A stretch of DNA of 64,000 nt from JAXLYX01 sp046351215 (GCA_046351215.1 JAXLYX010000011.1:124001-188000); one strand, 5' to 3'. Shown: positions 25,852-36,400, counted from the first letter of the stretch. The notes: generated by a model from the letters alone, not told the origin. A program made the numbers and translations.

Positions 25852-26913
25852 TCAGCCCCTCCCGACCTCCGAGAGGCGCGCGTCGTCCGCGCTGAGGTAG
25901 TCGCCCTCGTCGATCGCGTGCGAGTCGCGTCCCTGGCGCTTCTGCTCCTCGAGCACCGAGCGCGCCTCGGCGACGCTGCGGCCGAGCACGTCGGGCGAGG
26001 TCGAGGCCGGCGTCACACGGAGGATGTTCGCGAGCGAACGCGCCATCGCGCGTGCGTTGCGCGGGCGGTCGTGGGCCATCTTCGCGAGCGAGCCGTGCAC
26101 GACGCGGACGAGGTCCGCCGGAAGATCCGGGCGGCGTTCGGCGAGCGGAGGCACGCGCGCCTCGCGCACCTTCGTCAGGACCTCGAGCGGTCCCTCTCCC
26201 TGGAAGAGCTTCTCGCCGACGAGCGCCTCCCAGAGCACGATGCCGACGCCGAAGAGATCGCTCTGCATCGTCGGATCGTTCCCGGAGACGAGCTCGGGCG
26301 CGACGTAGCTGAGCTTGCCCTTGAGGATGTGCGGCTCGGTGATCCGCGCCCGATCCATCGCGCGCGCGAGCCCGAAGTCGGCGAGCTTCACGACGCCCGT
26401 GGTGCTGAGCAGGATGTTGTGGGGCGTGACGTCGCGATGGAAGATGGGGACGTGCTGGCCCTGGTGGTCGTGCCGCTCGTGCGCGGCCGCGAGGCCCTTC
26501 AGCACCTCGATGCCGATCGCGGCGACCAGCGGCCAGGGCGTCGGACGCTCGGCGTTGCGGTACGCACGCGCCCAATCCGCGAGGTTCAGGCCCTCGACCC
26601 ACTCCATCACCAGGTAGTAGCGACCGCGCTCGTCCTGATCGAAGTCGTGCACCTGCACGATGTTCGGATGCACGAGGTCGGCGACGACGCGCGCCTCCTC
26701 GACGAACATCGCGACGAACTCGGGGTTGTGCGAGAGGTCCTCGACGATCCGCTTGATGGCGACCGTGCGACGGAAGCCCGAGGCCCCGTGCGTGTAGCTC
26801 CGGAAGACCTCCGCCATGCCCCCCGAGCCCGCGAGCTCGACGAGCTCGTACTTGTCCCGGAGGCGGATGGTGCGTTGGAGGATGCCCGACTCGGTCGTCA
26901 TGTGGGTTGCCAA
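25852..26913 (-). CDS. Serine/threonine protein kinase
   Basis: 353 aa (ATG 26913; Met5 at 26901 is an alternative). Gly-loop AGSGGMAEVF, Lys54 (VAIKR), catalytic loop HRDVTPHN with Asp161, and DFG at 179-181. The usual Lys of HRDLKPxN is replaced by Thr, which is common in myxobacterial and some actinobacterial kinases and need not abolish activity. There is no transmembrane segment or sensor domain; the tail after about residue 290 is short and acidic. A soluble Hanks-type kinase of unknown target. Confidence 0.92.
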   Translation of the reverse strand: MATHMTTESGILQRTIRLRDKYELVELAGSGGMAEVFRSYTHGASGFRRTVAIKRIVEDLSHNPEFVAMFVEEARVVADLVHPNIVQVHDFDQDERGRYYLVMEWVEGLNLADWARAYRNAERPTPWPLVAAIGIEVLKGLAAAHERHDHQGQHVPIFHRDVTPHNILLSTTGVVKLADFGLARAMDRARITEPHILKGKLSYVAPELVSGNDPTMQSDLFGVGIVLWEALVGEKLFQGEGPLEVLTKVREARVPPLAERRPDLPADLVRVVHGSLAKMAHDRPRNARAMARSLANILRVTPASTSPDVLGRSVAEARSVLEEQKRQGRDSHAIDEGDYLSADDARLSEVGRG

Positions 26914-27011
26914 GGCGAATCAAGCCAGACAGTTCGGCCAACGAAAAGGGGGTGGAGGACCTCGAAGCTCCGAATTTGACACCTCCGGCCCTGCGTGGCC
27001 AAAGGCCAGCC

Positions 27012-28304
27012 ATGCAACGGCGCGCCCTCCTGCTCACCCTGATCGTCGCCGCGGGGATCGCCGTGGCGAGCCTCGTCTTCGTCCGGCAGCGGGAAGCACG
27101 GGCCTCGGAGCTCATCCGTTCGGCGCAGGAACGACTCGGAGCCGATCTCGTCGAAGCCCCGGGCCTCGACCGCATCCAGGCGGGGACGGCGGTGTCCCTG
27201 CTCGAGCGGGCCGAGGCGCTTTCATGGCATCGAGATGCAGCTCTTGCCGGCGCGCGTCACTACGCGCAGGCGCTCGAGCACTACCAGCGGGGCGACTACG
27301 TCCGCGCGCGCAGCGAGCTCGACGCGGCTCGGCACCGCCTCGGCAACGAGAGCCCGGAGCTCTGGGTGCTCTCGGCGGCGATCCATCGCGCGATGCACAA
27401 CCCGGAACGTGCTCGCGTCGATGTCGAGCGCGCCCTCGCGTTGGATGGAACGCATCCGAGGGCCCTCCTGCTCGCCGGAGACCTCGCGATCGACCGGGGC
27501 GATGGGCCGGCGGCCGTGGCCCTGCTCGAGCGGCTCGTCGCGAAGGCCGGCGAGGCCTCGGTCTCGCACGACCGTCTCGGCCTGGCGCTCGAGCTCGTCC
27601 GCCGCTTCGACGACGCCGAGGCGCAGTTCCGCGAGGCGATCGGGCGGAACCAGCGGGACGTCGCCGCCTTCATCAACCTCGGGCGGGCCGTCGGTCGAAG
27701 GGGCGATCTCGCGGGCTCCCTCGCCGCCTTCGAGCGCGCCCTCGCCCTCTCTCCGGCCGATCCGCAGGCCTGGCTCGGGAAATGCCTCGCCATCGCCGGT
27801 CTCGGTCGGCTCGAGGCGGCGGAGGCCGACTGCGCCCGGGCGGCCGAGCTCGACGCCGGCGATCCCGCGCCCCACGTCGCGCTCGGGGACGTGAGACGGG
27901 CCCGCGGCGATCTCCCGGGCGCCATCGAGGCCTACCGGCAGGCGATCGCGCGCGGCGAGAGCGATCCCCTCGCCTGGCTGAAGCTCGGCAACGTGCTCGT
28001 CGCCTCCGCCGATCTCCCGGGCGCCGAGGCGGCCTACCGCGAGGCGATCGCGCGCATGCCGACGCTCGGCGCGGCGCACAACGGGCTCGGCGCGGCGCTG
28101 ATGCACCAGGGACGCACGGACGCGGCGCGCGAGGAGCTCGAGCGGGCCGCGGATCTCGATCCCCTCGATCCGAACCCCTTCCTGAACCTCGGCCTGCTCG
28201 CCGAGCGGCAGGGCGACGGAACGGCTGCGCGCGAGGCCTACGAGCAGGCGCTCGCGCGCGATCCGGACTCCGACGTCGCCCGGGAGAAGCTGCTCAGGCG
28301 GTGA
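27012..28304 (+). CDS. TPR-repeat membrane-anchored protein
   Basis: 430 aa from ATG 27012; the in-frame ATG at 26907 overlaps the divergent kinase start and I reject it. A single N-terminal helix (about residues 5-23) anchors or exports a long run of TPR units, for example 'AAFINLGRAVGRRGDLAGSLAAFERAL' and 'LAWLKLGNVLVASADLPGAEAAYREAI', spaced by 34 residues to the C-terminus. It is a protein-protein scaffold. Its stop overlaps the convergent grxD gene by 11 bp. Confidence 0.85.
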   Translation: MQRRALLLTLIVAAGIAVASLVFVRQREARASELIRSAQERLGADLVEAPGLDRIQAGTAVSLLERAEALSWHRDAALAGARHYAQALEHYQRGDYVRARSELDAARHRLGNESPELWVLSAAIHRAMHNPERARVDVERALALDGTHPRALLLAGDLAIDRGDGPAAVALLERLVAKAGEASVSHDRLGLALELVRRFDDAEAQFREAIGRNQRDVAAFINLGRAVGRRGDLAGSLAAFERALALSPADPQAWLGKCLAIAGLGRLEAAEADCARAAELDAGDPAPHVALGDVRRARGDLPGAIEAYRQAIARGESDPLAWLKLGNVLVASADLPGAEAAYREAIARMPTLGAAHNGLGAALMHQGRTDAAREELERAADLDPLDPNPFLNLGLLAERQGDGTAAREAYEQALARDPDSDVAREKLLRR

Positions 28305-28617
28305 GGCCTTCGAGCACCTTCGCGAGCTCGCCCGACTCGAAGAGGTCGCGGACGATGTCGCAGCCGCCGACGAATTCGCCGCGGACGTAGAGCTGCGGGA
28401 ACGTCGGCCAGTTCGTGAAGTCCTTCATCCCCTGCCGGAGCGCGGGATCCTCGAGGATGTTCACGGTCGCGAAGTCCTTCACGCCGGCGCGACGGAGGAT
28501 CTCGACGACGGTCGCCGAGAAGCCGCACTGCGGGAAGGCCTTCGTGCCCTTCATGAAGAGCACCACGGGCTTCTCCGCGAGGATGCCTTCGATGCGCGTC
28601 TTGAGTGCCTCGTCCAT
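28294..28617 (-). CDS. grxD: Monothiol glutaredoxin, Grx4/GrxD family
   Basis: 107 aa, usual length for the single-domain family. The active site is CGFS at residues 31-34, with 'FMKGTKAFPQ' before it and 'TFPQLYVRGEFVGGCDI' carrying the glutathione-binding motifs. CGFS glutaredoxins carry [2Fe-2S] clusters and hand them over together with BolA proteins. The bolA gene lies 13 bp upstream on the same strand, so the pair is an operon for iron-sulphur trafficking. Confidence 0.95.
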   Translation of the reverse strand: MDEALKTRIEGILAEKPVVLFMKGTKAFPQCGFSATVVEILRRAGVKDFATVNILEDPALRQGMKDFTNWPTFPQLYVRGEFVGGCDIVRDLFESGELAKVLEGLTA

Positions 28618-28630
28618 GGTGCTCCCTCTC

Positions 28631-28885
28631 TCAGCGGCTCTTCTCGGCCCAGGCTTCCGGGGTGAACGTCTGGAGCGCGAGCGCGTGGACCGGGCCCGCC
28701 ATGAGCTCGCCGAGCGCGCGGTAGACCAACTGGTGCTGCTGCACCCGGTTCTTGCCGGCGAACGCGCTCGCGACGACGACCGCCTGGTAGTGGTCCTTCG
28801 TGCCCGTGAGATCCTCGATCGAGACGTGCGTGACGCCTTCGACGCCGGTACGGATGCGCTCTTCGACGACGTTCGCCTCGATCAT
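28631..28885 (-). CDS. BolA-family protein
   Basis: 84 aa from ATG 28885. It has the BolA pattern: 'MIEANVVEERIRTGVEGVTHVSIEDLTG', then 'DHYQAVVVASAFAGKNRVQQHQLVYRAL' with the conserved FxGKxxVQxHxxVY core, and 'VHALALQTFTPEAW' at the end. BolA proteins bind monothiol glutaredoxins to make [2Fe-2S] heterodimers. First gene of the bolA-grxD operon. The longer frame above it (to 30289) is a shadow. Confidence 0.92.
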   Translation of the reverse strand: MIEANVVEERIRTGVEGVTHVSIEDLTGTKDHYQAVVVASAFAGKNRVQQHQLVYRALGELMAGPVHALALQTFTPEAWAEKSR

Positions 28886-28907
28886 GGTCACGGCCTCCAG
28901 GCCCGCA

Positions 28908-28936
28908 TCGGTAAGGCCGGCCGGGACCGCTGTCAA
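28908..28936 (-). promoter_or_regulatory. Putative sigma-70-type promoter of bolA-grxD
   Basis: On the minus strand a perfect -35 TTGACA (28936-28931) is separated by exactly 17 bp from TACCGA (28913-28908), followed after 22 bp by the bolA start. The -10 is weak, but the same TTGACA-N17-TACC layout is found before prs. Confidence 0.5.
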
Positions 28937-29007
28937 TCGGAGCCGTACCCCGAGGCGCCGCGGCGCGGGTGGGCTCCGGTGCTCCGCGGTGGGCGGGATC
29001 GCCCGCC

Positions 29008-30258
29008 TCAGTCGATGCGGATCGCCTTGAGCCGCGCGTTCACGTCCCGCGCGAGGGCGAGCTCCTGATCGCGGGGGAGGGTGGTCGTCGCGCTGAAGAG
29101 CGCGAAGGCCGCGAGCTCGTGCAGCGCCTGGTGCAGGCCCTCGAGCGGCTCGTCCGACTCGATGTGGCCGAGCGCCGCGACGACGTGCTCCGCGTCGATC
29201 GCGCCGAAGTCGTCGACGCCCTCGCCGAAGTAGGGCGCGTAGCCGGAGCCGACGATCCAGGCCTCGAGCGTGGCCCGCGTCTGCGCGAGGCCGCCGTACG
29301 TGGCGACCGCGACGAAGATGTCCTGCAGGACGTCGTTGAACTTCCCGACGAGCATGCGCACCTGATCGGGGTCGATCTTCGGCGCGCTGCGCAGGTTCAC
29401 GCACTTGGCCTGGAGCAGGTGGTAGACGGCCTTCGTCGTGAGGAACTCGCCGAGGCCCGTCACCCGCGCGATCTCCTCGATGGTCTTCGTGCCGTCGCAG
29501 ATCGCGAGGACCTTCTTGCCGTTGTCGTCGATCTTCTTGTCGTGCCCGTCGGCGATCTTGACGGGGCACATCTGGCTGTGCGGGATCTTGTCGCGGAAGA
29601 GCGCCATCTCGTCGATGCGCTGCACGCCCTCCATGAGGAGGCCCTGGATCGCGAGATGCACCGTCCACGGCCGCGGATCGGCCGTCTGCTCGTCCGGAAG
29701 CACGAAGGCGTAGGTCCCCTCGGCCGCGAGCAGCGCGCCGAAGAAGATCGTCTCGGCCTGGCGCTGCAGCTGCTCGAAGAGCTTCTGCTGATCGACGGCC
29801 CCGGATTCCACGCAGGCCTCGCCGAAGCGCTGGTCGACGCGCATCGAGGCCATGATCTGATCGAACTGCGTGCGGGTCAGCGCGCCGCTCCGCACCATGA
29901 CCTCGCCGAGCTGCTCGCCGTCCGCGTCGCTGCCCGCGTACTTCAGCGCGCCCTGGTCGACCTGCATCACGCGATGCCCCTCGGGCGAGACGATGTGGAG
30001 ATCGCCGCGCCAGTTCGTCTGCGCGAGGATGCCGATCATCTCCATGACCGTCATCCGGTTGACGATCTCGCCGGCCATGAGCGGCCGTGTGCCTCGTCCT
30101 CTCTCTCCTGGGGCGCTGCGCAGCAGCAGCACGCCCGGGAGGTCGAGGGCGATCTGATACTTGCCGGAACGTTCCCGCAGGCGGCGCTCGTAGGCGCGGC
30201 CTGAAACGGAGAGCTGTCCATTCGGCTCGACGACGATCAGGTCGGATGGCTCGGCCAC
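29008..30258 (-). CDS. DUF4388 domain protein
   Basis: 416 aa from GTG 30258 (VAEPSDLIVVEPNG). The region 'EIVNRMTVMEMIGILAQTNWRGDLHI' at about residues 70-95 and 'GHRVMQVDQGALKYAGS' following it match DUF4388, a domain frequent in Myxococcota and often linked to regulators and gliding/signalling proteins. Middle and C-terminal parts have winged-helix-like helical repeats ('TIEEIARVTGLGEFLTTKAVYHLL'). No membrane segment. Function unknown. Divergent from fabD. Confidence 0.75.
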   Translation of the reverse strand: MAEPSDLIVVEPNGQLSVSGRAYERRLRERSGKYQIALDLPGVLLLRSAPGERGRGTRPLMAGEIVNRMTVMEMIGILAQTNWRGDLHIVSPEGHRVMQVDQGALKYAGSDADGEQLGEVMVRSGALTRTQFDQIMASMRVDQRFGEACVESGAVDQQKLFEQLQRQAETIFFGALLAAEGTYAFVLPDEQTADPRPWTVHLAIQGLLMEGVQRIDEMALFRDKIPHSQMCPVKIADGHDKKIDDNGKKVLAICDGTKTIEEIARVTGLGEFLTTKAVYHLLQAKCVNLRSAPKIDPDQVRMLVGKFNDVLQDIFVAVATYGGLAQTRATLEAWIVGSGYAPYFGEGVDDFGAIDAEHVVAALGHIESDEPLEGLHQALHELAAFALFSATTTLPRDQELALARDVNARLKAIRID

Positions 30259-30372
30259 GGGTTGATGGTAATGCAGGGTGCGCTGGCATCGCCAGTGAAC
30301 GGACAACACGAGCACCGTCGCGCCCGGTCTCCCCTGGGGGGGAGAGGAGGCCGCGACAGGACGGACGGCAGG

Positions 30373-31299
30373 ATGGGCAAGGTCGCTTTCGTATTTCCGG
30401 GTCAGGGGAGCCAGAAGGTCGGGATGGGCAAGGACGCCCACGACGCGTCGGACGTCGCGCGCGCGGCCTTCGAGGCCGCCGACCGCGCGCTCGGGGAGTC
30501 GCTGTCGGGGCTCTGCTTCGAGGGACCCGAGGACGCGCTGAAGCTCACGGCGAACACCCAGCCGGCGATCGTCACGGTCTCGATCGCGCTCCTCCGTGCG
30601 CTCGACGCCCCCTTCGACGTGGTCGCGGGTCACAGCCTCGGGGAGTACTCGGCCCACGTCGCGGCCGGGACCTTCTCGTTCGAGGACGCCGTCCGGCTCG
30701 TCCGCAAGCGCGGCACCTACATGCAGGAGGCCGTGCCCGTCGGCGAGGGCGCGATGGCGGCCATCCTCAAGGCGGAGAACGCGCTCGTCGAGGAGGTCTG
30801 CCGCGAGACCGAGGGCGTGGTCGAGGCCGTGAACTACAACGGCCCGGGCCAGATCGTCATCGCCGGGGCCGCCGGTCCGGTGAAGGTCGCCTGCGACGCG
30901 CTGAAGGCGAAGGGGGCGCGCCCGATGCCTCTTCCCGTGAGCGCGCCCTTCCACTCGAGCCTCATGCGGCCGGCCGAGGAGCGCCTCGCCCCCGACCTCG
31001 CCGCGGTCTCGTTCCGCGATCCCTCGGTGCCGGTCTACGTGAACGTCGACGCCGAGCCCGTCGGCGAGGCCGCTCGCGCCCGCGACGCCCTCGTGCGCCA
31101 GGTCAGCCGCGCCGTGAAGTGGGAGCAGAGCGTGCTCCGTATGGTCGACGACGGGGTGACCCTCTTCGTCGAGGTCGGGCCCGGCAAGGTGCTCACCGGC
31201 CTCGTCGGCCGCATCACCGATCGCGCGAAGGCGATCAGCGTGCAGGGCCCGGCCGATTTCGAGGCCGCGCGTCAGGCCATCGCCGACGCTCGGGGCTGA
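30373..31299 (+). CDS. fabD: Malonyl-CoA:ACP transacylase
   Basis: 308 aa, normal FabD length. It begins 'MGKVAFVFPGQGSQKVGMG'; the upstream in-frame ATG at 30262 adds unrelated sequence. Catalytic Ser88 lies in GHSLG and His194 in 'APFHSSLM'; the C-terminal 'EVGPGKVLTGL' is also canonical. It loads malonyl onto acyl carrier protein for fatty-acid synthesis. It stands apart from other fab genes here and ends 1 bp from the convergent fur gene. Confidence 0.95.
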   Translation: MGKVAFVFPGQGSQKVGMGKDAHDASDVARAAFEAADRALGESLSGLCFEGPEDALKLTANTQPAIVTVSIALLRALDAPFDVVAGHSLGEYSAHVAAGTFSFEDAVRLVRKRGTYMQEAVPVGEGAMAAILKAENALVEEVCRETEGVVEAVNYNGPGQIVIAGAAGPVKVACDALKAKGARPMPLPVSAPFHSSLMRPAEERLAPDLAAVSFRDPSVPVYVNVDAEPVGEAARARDALVRQVSRAVKWEQSVLRMVDDGVTLFVEVGPGKVLTGLVGRITDRAKAISVQGPADFEAARQAIADARG

Positions 31300-31300
31300 G

Positions 31301-31768
31301 CTACGAGCGACGCTTCGCCTGGCACGCCGGGCAGAGCCCGTAGAGCTCGTGTTTGTGGCGGAGGAGCACGAAGCCGTGCTTCGTCGCCCGCGCCTCCTGC
31401 AGAGCCTCGATCTCCTCGTCCTCGAACTCGACGATCGTCGAGCACTCGACGCAGATGAGGTGGTCGTGGTGGTCGTGCTCGAGCGCGATCTCGTAGCGCG
31501 ACACTCCGTCGCCGAAGTGCCGCTCGAACGCGATCCCGCATTCCTTGAGCAGCTTCAGCGTGCGGTAGACCGTCGCGTAGCCGACCTTCGGATCCTCGTC
31601 GCGCACCTTGGCGAGCAGGTCCTCGATGGAGAGGTGGCCCGTGCTCCGGAAGAAGACCTCGGTGACGAGGCGTCGCTGCGCGGTCGAGCGGAGGCCCTTG
31701 TCGTCCATGTAGGCGTTCAGGCGGTCGCGAAGACCCTGGATGCCCGCGGATGATGTGGTGTTCCCCAT
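31301..31768 (-). CDS. Fur-family metal-dependent repressor
   Basis: 155 aa. Winged-helix N-terminus with 'RSTAQRRLVTEVFF' and 'VGYATVYRTLKLLKECGI' (recognition helix), the metal site 'HDHHDHLICVEC', and a second CxxC (GLCPACQ) for structural zinc. Closest in look to Fur rather than Zur or PerR, but the metal cannot be assigned from sequence alone. Divergent from the 520-aa membrane protein with only 39 bp between starts, so it may autoregulate and control that gene. Confidence 0.88.
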   Translation of the reverse strand: MGNTTSSAGIQGLRDRLNAYMDDKGLRSTAQRRLVTEVFFRSTGHLSIEDLLAKVRDEDPKVGYATVYRTLKLLKECGIAFERHFGDGVSRYEIALEHDHHDHLICVECSTIVEFEDEEIEALQEARATKHGFVLLRHKHELYGLCPACQAKRRS

Positions 31769-31807
31769 GTGCCTCGCCCGGGTCGGAACCGACGTTCGTA
31801 GGCTACC

Positions 31808-33370
31808 ATGGCGGTCTTGTCCACACCCCCCGAATCACCCGAGGCCCCGGAGCCCGGCTCCGTGCGAGAGCGTCTCGCCGAATGGACGGTGCGCGTCGTG
31901 GTCCCCGTGATCGTCGCCGTCCTCTTCATCGGCATGTTGGCGTTCGAACGATCGGGACCGGACTACGACCTACAGCTCCTCTCGCCGACGAGCGCGGTCC
32001 GTGGAGCGACGCTGCCCGTGCATGCGTTCGTGTTCCGCGGCATGGGACGACCCGAGGGACCCGAGCCCGTCGATGCGAAGGTGCGCGTCCTCCTGCGAGA
32101 CGCGACCGGGGCGACGCTCGATCGCGTCGACCTCGTGCGCTCGCCGGTCCTCGGTCGGCTCGGCCACCTGCGCGTTCCCGCCTCGGCCCGAGGCCCGCTC
32201 CGGCTCGAGGCCCACACGGACGAAGCCCATGGCGCGGCGACCGTCCTCCGGCCCGTCGACCTCCCGGACGCGCCCGAGCCGGTGCGCACCCGCGTCCGGA
32301 CGACGGTCGACGCCGTCCCGGGCCTCGGAGCCGTGCAGCGCGCGGGGGACGCCGCGGCCCCTTCCGAGCTCGATCTCCGCGTGCGGGGCGGCGTGTGCGT
32401 CCCGGAGCTGCCCTGCCGCCTCCTCGTCTGGGTGGGGGAGCCCGCCGCCGCGATCCGCCTCGAGACGAGCGGCCCGCTCGAGGTCCGCGGCCCCGCGACC
32501 AGCCCGCGCGAGACCTCGGGGATCGTGGGATTCGACGCCATCGTGCACGGGCCCGAGCCGGTGGCGGTCGTCGTGGCCCTCCGGGGCGGCGTGGAGGTGG
32601 CGCGACGCGAGGTCGGCCTCCCGATCGCGATGGGCGGGCTCGTGGCGGACGTCGGTCCGCCGCTGCTCGAGGCGCCCGCGCGGCCGACCGTGCGCGTCGA
32701 CTCGCTCGAGGGCGCCTCGGCCGTCGAGATCGACGTGATCCGCGACGGCTCGTGGATCGCGACCGTGGCGCTCCCGCGCGCCGACGCGGCGAGGGGAGCA
32801 CCCCTCCCGCTCGCGCTCGGGCCCGGGCTCTACCGGCTCCAGGTGCGACGCGACGCCGTCGCCGTCGACGGCAGCGCGGAGGCGCACGTGCTCGTCTCGC
32901 CGCCCGGGGCGGGGGACGCGCTCGTCCGTCTCGCGAACGAGCCCCTCTCGGAGCTCCCCGATCCCTTCGCGCGCCACGTGGCGGACGGCTCGCCCGTGCC
33001 CGACACCGCGGCCGCGGACGTCGCACGCTTCCTCACCTCCTTCGCGGAAGCGCGCGTCGCGCCGCTGCCCCCGACGACGAGCGCCGCCGTGCAGGAGAGC
33101 TTCGGCACGGTGCGCGTCCGCAGCCGCGCGCGCGAAGCCGTGGCGGCGGTGATCCTCCTGCTCGGCCTCGTTTCCTCGGCCGTCGTCGTCCGGCGCGGCC
33201 TGAGATCGCGCGACGAGGCGATCGCGCTCCTCCGCGAGGCCGAGGTCCCCGACGCGGACTCGGAGGCCCGTCGCCGGAGCCTCACGCGGACGGCCCTCCT
33301 GGCGGGGCTCCTCGTGCTCTTCGGCTTCGCGGTCGCGGCCGTCCTCGTGCTCTCGCGCGGGCTCGTGTAG
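31808..33370 (+). CDS. Membrane-anchored protein of unknown function
   Basis: 520 aa. Pro/Glu-rich cytoplasmic start, one helix (about residues 28-48), a long extracytoplasmic region (about 50-440) made of several beta-sandwich-like segments without recognisable motifs but with one CVPELPC pair that could form a disulphide, then two C-terminal helices (about 445-465 and 498-518). I do not recognise the family. Lies between fur and secA. Confidence 0.7.
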   Translation: MAVLSTPPESPEAPEPGSVRERLAEWTVRVVVPVIVAVLFIGMLAFERSGPDYDLQLLSPTSAVRGATLPVHAFVFRGMGRPEGPEPVDAKVRVLLRDATGATLDRVDLVRSPVLGRLGHLRVPASARGPLRLEAHTDEAHGAATVLRPVDLPDAPEPVRTRVRTTVDAVPGLGAVQRAGDAAAPSELDLRVRGGVCVPELPCRLLVWVGEPAAAIRLETSGPLEVRGPATSPRETSGIVGFDAIVHGPEPVAVVVALRGGVEVARREVGLPIAMGGLVADVGPPLLEAPARPTVRVDSLEGASAVEIDVIRDGSWIATVALPRADAARGAPLPLALGPGLYRLQVRRDAVAVDGSAEAHVLVSPPGAGDALVRLANEPLSELPDPFARHVADGSPVPDTAAADVARFLTSFAEARVAPLPPTTSAAVQESFGTVRVRSRAREAVAAVILLLGLVSSAVVVRRGLRSRDEAIALLREAEVPDADSEARRRSLTRTALLAGLLVLFGFAVAAVLVLSRGLV

Positions 33371-33462
33371 GTCCTCGGAATTTCGTCGGTCTGGGCCGTT
33401 GCGTGGGGGGGATCCAGGTCTTATCGTGCCGGGGTTTCACGGTACCCCCGGAGCTTTCCTGC

Positions 33463-36400
33463 ATGTTCGACTGGGCCCTCAAGAAGATCTTCGGCAGCAA
33501 GCACGAGCGCGAGGTGCGCCGCCTCCGGCCGAAGGTCGAAGCCATCAACGCCCTCGAGGAGTCGTACAAGAAGCTCTCGGACGACGCGCTCCGCGCCAAG
33601 ACGGCCGACTTCCGCACCCAGCTCGACAACGGCGCCTCGCTCGACGACCTCCTGGTCCCGGCCTTCGCCTCCGTCCGCGAGGCCGGTCGGCGCGTGCTCG
33701 GCATGCGCCACTACGACGTGCAGCTCATCGGCGGCATGGTGCTCCACCAGGGCAAGATCGCCGAGATGAAGACGGGCGAGGGCAAGACCCTCGTCGCGAC
33801 GCTCCCCTGCTACCTCAACGCGCTCGAGGGCAAGGGCGTCCACGTCGTCACGGTGAACGACTACCTCGCCCGCCGCGACGCCGAGTGGATGGGCAAGCTC
33901 TACGGCCACCTCGGCATGAGCACCGGCATCGTCGCCCCCGGACAGCGGAACGACCAGAAGAAGCGGGCCTACGCGTGCGACATCACGTACGGCCAGAACA
34001 ACGAGATCGGCTTCGACTACCTCCGCGACAACATGAAGTTCAGCATCCACGAGTACGTGCAGCGCGACCTGCACTTCGCGATCGTGGACGAGGTGGACTC
34101 CATCCTCATCGACGAGGCGCGCACGCCGCTCATCATCAGCGGCCCCGGCGACTCGGCGAGCGAGAAGTACAAGCACATCAACGCCCTCGTTCCGCGCCTC
34201 CGCCGCGACGAGCACTACGAGGTCGACGAGAAGGCCCACAGCGTCACGCTCACGGAGCGCGGCGTCGAGGCCGCGGAGCAGATGCTCCACGAGCTCGGCC
34301 TGCTCCACGTGGAGGGAGCGTTCCGCGGCTCGGCCAGCGTGAACCTCTACGACCCCGTGAACCTCGAGACGCTGCACATCCTGCACCAGTGTCTCCGGGC
34401 CCACTCGCTCTACCGCCGTGACGTCGAGTACGCGGTCCGCGACGAGAAGATCCTGATCATCGACCAGTCGACCGGACGCATCCTGCCGGGCCGCCGCTGG
34501 TCCGACGGCCTGCACCAGGCCGTCGAGGCCAAGGAGCACGTGCCCATCCAGGAAGAGACGATCACGCTCGCGACGATCTCCTTCCAGAACCTCTTCCGCC
34601 TCTACAAGAAGCTCTCCGGCATGACCGGTACGGCGGACACCGAGGCGACCGAGTTCCACCAGATCTACTCGCTCGACGTCGTGCAGATCCCGACGAACCG
34701 TTCCGTCGTCCGCAAGGATCACGACGACCTCGTCTACATGACGGAGAAGGGCAAGTTCGTCGCCGTCGCGCAGGAGATCAAGGAGGCCCACCAGAAGGGG
34801 CAGCCCGTCCTCGTCGGCACCACGAGCGTCGAGAAGTCCGAGGCGCTCTCGCGCCTCCTCGATCGCGAGGGCGTGCCGCACAACGTCCTGAACGCGAAGC
34901 AGCACGAGCGCGAGGCCTACGTCGTCGCCCAGGCCGGCCGCATCGGCATGGTCACGGTCGCCACGAACATGGCCGGCCGCGGCACCGACATCCTGCTCGG
35001 CGGCAACCCCGAGATGCTCGCCAAGATGGAGGTGAACGACACCGCGCCTCCCGAGGTGAAGCAGGATCCCGCCGCGTTCGACGCCGCCCTGAAGGAGGCC
35101 GAGAAGCGCTACGCCGAGATCTGCCGCGAGGAGGGCAAGCGCGTGCGCGAGCTCGGCGGCCTCCGCATCGTCGGCACCGAGCGCCACGAGTCGCGCCGGA
35201 TCGACAACCAGCTCCGCGGCCGCGCGGGCCGTCAGGGCGATCCGGGCGAGAGCCGCTTCTACCTCTCGATCGAGGATCCCCTCATGCGCCTCTTCGCGGG
35301 CGATCGCATGCAGCAGACGCTGCGCATGCTGGGCGCCGGCGACGACATGCCCATCGAGCACGAGATGGTCACGCGGGCGGTCGAGAACGCGCAGAAGAAG
35401 GTCGAGGAGCGGAACTTCGACTACCGCAAGAACGTCCTCGAATTCGACGACGTGATGAACGAGCAGCGCAAGAGCATCTACACGCTCCGGCGCCAGGTGC
35501 TCTGCGGTCAGTACCGTACCGTCCCGACGGACGCCGAGCGCAAGAAGGGCATCCAGCCGAAGCCCCTCGTCACGTCGGTCGACGAGAAGCTCGCCGCGCA
35601 CGTCGCGCCGATCCTCGAGCAGATGGTGAAGGTCCACGGCGCCGTCGAGCCGCCGCCCTTCGGCGCGAGCGCCGAGGAGATCGTCGCGTTCCGCGATCGC
35701 GCCCTCGCGACGCCGATCGACCGCCTCGGGGAGATCCGCACGCCGGCCCTCGAGCGCGATCTCTACACGTGGTTCGGCTGTGTCCTCGACCTCCGCAAGG
35801 TCGCGAAGGATCCCCAGAAGCTCCTCGAGCAGGTGAAGCACGAGGTCGGCATGTCGCTGACCGAGCAGCAGGAGCGGATGCTCGAGCTCGTCGACGAGAT
35901 GGTCGGCGAGCTCGTCGAGAAGCACTGCCCGCCGCAGAAGCATTGGGAGGACTGGGACGTCCCCGGTCTCGCCGCGGCCTTCGAGAAGCAGTTCGTGATG
36001 AAGGCGGGCGACTTCGGGAAGGTCTTCGACGCCGAGCTCATCGCCAAGAAGCTCTTCCAGGACTCCGAGAACGTCCTCGCGCGCAAGGAGAAGGAGCTCG
36101 GCGCCGAGAACTTCCTCCGCCTCTTCCGCAACTTCTACCTGCAGGAGATCGACCGTCAGTGGATCGAGCACCTGCAGTCGATGGAGCACCTCCGCGACGG
36201 CATCTACCTCCGCTCCTTCGGTCAGAAGGATCCGAAGAAGGAGTTCAAGCGCGAGGGCTACGACCTCTTCCGCATCATGATCACGAACGTGAAGAGCTCG
36301 GTCACCAAGGCCCTCTTCACGGTCGAGCGTGCGCGCGAGGAGGATCTCGAGCGCCTCGAGGCGGAGCGCCGAGCGCAGATCGAGAAGCGCGAGCACGACG

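Noticed and set aside
26976..27004. Promoter TTGACA-N17-CCAAAG before the TPR gene at 27012
   Set aside because: The -10 has almost no match and the RNA start would fall at the start codon; not listed as a feature.
29008..30954. Long N-terminal extension of the DUF4388 gene to 30954
   Set aside because: It runs through the divergent fabD gene and has shadow composition; GTG 30258 is the likely start.
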